This document shows, piece by piece, positions 6,093 through 8,235 of a stretch of DNA of 8,235 nt (positions are counted from its first letter, which is position 1; every line of letters starts with the position of its first letter). The stretch covers positions 1 to 8,235 of the forward strand of contig JAPLGR010000188.1 in NCBI GenBank assembly GCA_026390045.1, read 5' to 3'. The notes below the pieces were generated by a model. The model did no database searches. It was given only the letters and a program-made list of their open reading frames with translations, and had not been told where the DNA came from. Origin of the DNA: Chloroflexota bacterium (GTDB taxonomy: Bacteria; Chloroflexota; Anaerolineae; Anaerolineales; E44-bin32). The position numbers were made by a program, and so were the translations under genes.

Positions 6093-7223
6093 CTACAGTC
6101 CGATGGTGTGCCGGAGTGACTGTGTCTCGTCGCACCAGTTGCCAACGTTCCAGCGGCCGAAGACGCCGACGCCTCCGAGTTCGTGCGGGCCGAAGTAGAC
6201 CGGGAGGTGAATCAGGGAGAGGCCCGGGTGCGAACCGGCCTGGTGCAGGGCGGCGCGTAGCGACTCGGGCGTGCGCCCCCCGTCCAATGCCAATACGCCG
6301 GGAACGGCTCGGCCCCAGGCTGCATAGTCCACATGAACTCGGCCGCTCGTGGCAAACTCCGCCCCGTACTGTGCCTGTTGCAGCCCGCTGATCGCCCCCA
6401 TTTGGCTGTTGTCCAGGATCAGGATGCAGCCATGCGCGCCGTGCTCCAGGCCATCAATCAGGATCTGTGGGTTCATTGTGAAGGAGCCGTCGCCGGTGAG
6501 GGCCAGCGCGTAGAAAGGTTGCGAGGCCGCAGCCGTGGCCAACAAGGCCGAGGTGGCGAAGCCCATGTAGCTGGCACCGGTCTCGGTGAAGGTCCGATCC
6601 GGGTGATCGTCCTCGGCGATCTGGAAGCCGTTGGCCTGCACGTCGCCGGCGTCGAAGAAGACGACCGCGCCCCGCTCCCCAGCCCAATCCAGGGCGATCT
6701 TGATCGCCGCCGGCTGGGTCATGACCGCGCTGCCCCAGTACTCGTCCGGCAGGACCGGAGTCTGGAACCGTTCGACCTTCAACGCCTGCCAGTCCGCCTT
6801 CTTGGCGGCGCATGAGCGCGGCCAGGCGGCATCAGCCTTGAGCGGCTTCTCCCGCAGCGCCCGATTCAACTCCTGCAGAGTCAGACGGACATCCCCGAGG
6901 AGCGCCAACGTCCGGTTGTAGTGTGTGGCATCAGCCAGATCGGCATTGATGTTGACCACGCGGGCCGCCGCCGGGTAGCCAGTGCGGGAGGAATCCGACT
7001 GGCAGGCCGCTCGTGTCCCGACCGCGATGAGCAAGTCCGCATTCTCCATTGCGAAGTTGGCGCACAGTGACCCTTTCGAGCCTCCAACGCCCATGTTCTG
7101 TGGATGTGCGTACGGAATGCAGCCCGAGGCGATTGGGGTGTGTACGAGGACGGCGCCGGTGAGTTCGAGGAGCTCGAGCAGGTCCGGGCCCGCGTGGCGC
7201 GCCCCGCCTCCGGCCTTGACCAA
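6093..7223 (-). CDS. IolD-like ThDP-dependent enzyme, C-terminal part (central and ThDP-binding domains)
   Basis: This is the second part of a gene interrupted by TAG at 7230-7232, in the same frame as the part upstream. It holds the central domain (from RPLVKAGGGARHAG) and the C-terminal ThDP-binding domain. The diphosphate/Mg motif is clear: LTGDGSFTMN, with GDG at full-length residues 498-500, and about 26 residues on, LDNSQMGAI with Asn526. The C-terminus (GRWNVGNWCDETQ) resembles the WWHVGVAEV end of IolD. With the N-terminal part the whole gene is 630 codons including the TAG, close to the usual IolD length of about 640. IolD hydrolyses the cyclic trione-type intermediate of myo-inositol breakdown (3D-trihydroxycyclohexane-1,2-dione). 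Acetolactate-synthase-like or other ThDP lyases are the main alternative. If translated on its own it would start at TTG 7223, with no ribosome binding site. This split, before the central domain, is not a natural subunit boundary, so a nonsense mutation or sequence error is more likely than two subunits. Confidence 0.8.
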   Translation of the reverse strand: MVKAGGGARHAGPDLLELLELTGAVLVHTPIASGCIPYAHPQNMGVGGSKGSLCANFAMENADLLIAVGTRAACQSDSSRTGYPAAARVVNINADLADATHYNRTLALLGDVRLTLQELNRALREKPLKADAAWPRSCAAKKADWQALKVERFQTPVLPDEYWGSAVMTQPAAIKIALDWAGERGAVVFFDAGDVQANGFQIAEDDHPDRTFTETGASYMGFATSALLATAAASQPFYALALTGDGSFTMNPQILIDGLEHGAHGCILILDNSQMGAISGLQQAQYGAEFATSGRVHVDYAAWGRAVPGVLALDGGRTPESLRAALHQAGSHPGLSLIHLPVYFGPHELGGVGVFGRWNVGNWCDETQSLRHTIGL

Positions 7224-7229
7224 TGGCCG

Positions 7230-7985
7230 CTACGCTTCATGGATCCAATGCGCAGCTTCCTTGTAGTCACCTTGCGCCGGCCCCGGCGCGGCCTCGATCT
7301 CGCCGGGAAGTTCGTCCAGGTTGAAATCGGGCAGCCACTCGGCCTGGGTGTTCATCGGGAGCAGGAGGTAGAAAGGTCCGGGGCGAGTGGGGTGTCCGAC
7401 GGCGACCGCGCCGCGACGGAGCGCGGTAGGAAGGGCGAGTGGCGTATGCAGCGTGTACGCCGCGCCCATCGTGGTCGCCAGGCGCAGGAACAGCCCCTGC
7501 TCGTGCTTGGGGATCTGCTGCATGTTGAAGCCCTCATCCTCCGTGGTTTCGTCACCAAACAGATACCAGACGCCCAAGCCATCGGACGCGGGAACCAGCG
7601 AGGCCGCCAAAGCTTGGAGGGCGCCAGGGCCGATCGAAGTGACGACCGCCGCCTTCTCATTCCGGACCCAGCGGAGCGCGGCGGCAGCGTGGGAAGCCTC
7701 GATCTCATTCCGAACAGCGAGCACTCGGACCAGCCCCGACTCCTGGTAGATGCGCAAGACTTCGCCTACTTCCGTCGAACCGTGGCCGAAGACTGCGAAG
7801 TAGGTTCGTACTCCCTGCTGCAGCAACCCCAAGACGAGGGCCTCGGAGAGCGTCAGGTCGACTCGCTGCGGGATCAGACCTTGGTCGCGGGCCGCAGTCA
7901 GGCTACCGGCGCGGGCGATTGCGGCGGCGCGCCCGGACCGTGCGTCGGTCAAAGCCTGCCTGGAGAGCGTGGGGAACGGGATCAT
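7230..7985 (-). CDS. IolD-like ThDP-dependent enzyme, N-terminal part (pyrimidine-binding domain), ends at in-frame TAG
   Basis: A 251-residue open frame starting at ATG 7985, with GGAGGG seven bases upstream (7993-7998). It carries the N-terminal pyrimidine-binding domain of a ThDP enzyme. The segment YFAVFGHGSTEVGE (residues 62-75) matches the FTIFGHGNV region of IolD. VRNEIEASHAAAALRW (91-106) matches RNEQGMAHAA, so Glu94 is the glutamate that activates the cofactor aminopyrimidine. VTSIGPGALQALAA (near 114-127) and YLFGDET follow as expected. The first 40 or so residues form an Ala/Arg-rich extension. The frame ends EAAHWIHEA then TAG. After the TAG the same frame continues RPLVKAGGGARHAG, which is the normal junction to the central domain (A/E/K-RPLVxAGGG). 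One base change from CAG, AAG or GAG would explain the stop. The operon partner upstream is the isomerase-like gene, 72 bases away. Confidence 0.82.
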   Translation of the reverse strand: MIPFPTLSRQALTDARSGRAAAIARAGSLTAARDQGLIPQRVDLTLSEALVLGLLQQGVRTYFAVFGHGSTEVGEVLRIYQESGLVRVLAVRNEIEASHAAAALRWVRNEKAAVVTSIGPGALQALAASLVPASDGLGVWYLFGDETTEDEGFNMQQIPKHEQGLFLRLATTMGAAYTLHTPLALPTALRRGAVAVGHPTRPGPFYLLLPMNTQAEWLPDFNLDELPGEIEAAPGPAQGDYKEAAHWIHEA

Positions 7986-7992
7986 GTCGATT

Positions 7993-7998
7993 CCCTCC
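7993..7998 (-). promoter_or_regulatory. Ribosome binding site of the IolD-like gene
   Basis: On the minus strand GGAGGG stands seven bases before the ATG at 7985-7983. It supports this start despite the unusual N-terminal extension. Confidence 0.7.
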
Positions 7999-8057
7999 GG
8001 CCGGCGGGGTTGAGAACGAGGGGCTCGACCGATGAGCCCGAATATCCCTTGCGGAGT

Positions 8058-8235
8058 TCAGATCGCTTCGATGCCGAGCAGCCCGCAAAGGTCGATGAAC
8101 TGGCTGCGGTGATCCCCGTGGGCAAGGATGTAGTGCTGAGAGAGCACCTTGCGGGCGAAATCCGCAACTGGATCATCGAGGATGATCTCCAGGCCCGGCA
8201 ACTGCGGCGCCGGCTGCTCCCAGCCGGCCTCCTCC
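8058..8235 (-). CDS. Probable L-fucose-isomerase-like sugar isomerase, C-terminal end (partial)
   Basis: The last 58 codons of a gene entering from the right edge, ending at TGA 8058-8060. The first complete codon is at 8234. The readable tail is LPGLEIILDDPVADFARKVL (near 8193-8134), then SQHYILAHGDHRSQFIDL followed by CGLLGIEAI. The HYxxxxGDxRxxxxxLxxLLGIE pattern resembles the C-terminal end of L-fucose/L-arabinose isomerase family proteins, where a His followed by a GD turn and a final LLGIE helix is typical. This is pattern recognition from a short piece, so the family is tentative. It lies 72 bases before the IolD-like gene on the same strand and is probably the preceding cistron of the operon. 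Its promoter is outside the window. Confidence 0.5.
   Translation of the reverse strand, partial: EEAGWEQPAPQLPGLEIILDDPVADFARKVLSQHYILAHGDHRSQFIDLCGLLGIEAI

Noticed and set aside
5393..6145. 250-codon minus-strand frame overlapping the symporter and the small gene
   Set aside because: It overlaps the well-supported symporter in another frame and reads as Arg/Pro/Gly-rich sequence without family features.
7230..7232. TAG as a recoded sense codon (pyrrolysine or reassigned amber)
   Set aside because: Three genes in this window (ThDP enzyme, small protein, symporter) use TAG as their normal terminator, and a linker position in a ThDP enzyme is not a known pyrrolysine site. A point change or sequence error is simpler.
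6093..7985. Two natural subunits of a ThDP enzyme (as in split decarboxylases)
   Set aside because: Natural splits separate the pyrimidine and diphosphate domains. Here the break lies before the central domain, in the same frame, with no start signal for the second part.
1..8235. CRISPR array, tRNA, rRNA, insertion sequence, attachment site or phage genes
   Set aside because: No spaced direct repeats, cloverleaf, conserved rRNA segment, transposase or integrase motif, or terminal inverted repeats were seen on reading both strands.

Overview
This is a GC-rich bacterial window (GC content judged by eye, not counted) with ordinary bacterial operon structure. It shows clear Shine-Dalgarno sequences, ATG/GTG starts and tight same-strand gene spacing. 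The ModA homologue carries a Pro/Ala/Thr-rich linker before its mature domain, as many Gram-positive-type and Chloroflexota lipoproteins do. That linker together with a GPH symporter / Gfo-Idh / IolD-like cluster would fit Chloroflexota (or another GC-rich environmental phylum). This assignment is inference only, because no rRNA or marker gene is present.

Layout. (1) Bases 1-1679, plus strand: a molybdate ABC transporter pair, modA (5' end cut by the window) and modB. Each carries a single frame disruption, modA near 650 and modB at a run of nine C at 1307-1315. No modC follows. (2) Bases 1680-1952: a non-coding spacer with a possible extended -10 promoter and a GC-rich leader hairpin. (3) Bases 1953-3116, plus strand: a DUF362-family iron-sulfur protein. 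Its ferredoxin-like domain keeps exactly the four cysteines expected to bind one of the two clusters of a clostridial-type ferredoxin. (4) Bases 3117-3361: a spacer between convergent genes with two inverted repeats. (5) Bases 8235 down to 3362, minus strand: a tightly packed carbohydrate operon. In transcription order it holds the end of a probable L-fucose-isomerase-like sugar isomerase, an IolD-like thiamine-diphosphate enzyme split by an in-frame TAG, an unrecognised 76-residue protein, a GPH-family (MelB-like) sugar:cation symporter, and a Gfo/Idh/MocA-family NAD(P)-dependent oxidoreductase.

How the genes fit together. The minus-strand genes look like an uptake and catabolism unit for a sugar or cyclitol. 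The symporter imports it, the Gfo/Idh enzyme and the isomerase-like protein oxidise or isomerise it, and the ThDP enzyme cleaves a C-C bond of a diketone or ketose intermediate. The substrate cannot be read from the sequence. The mod genes serve molybdate uptake and look unrelated to the carbohydrate operon.

Three long conserved genes in about 8 kb are each broken by one small lesion (modA, modB, the ThDP enzyme). This suggests either an error-prone single-pass or low-coverage assembly, or ongoing gene decay. No mobile element, CRISPR array, tRNA or rRNA was seen. I did not find a convincing new multi-gene system. The most interesting points are the DUF362 ligand pattern, the amber codon in the ThDP gene, the C-tract in modB, and the small unknown protein inside the catabolic operon.
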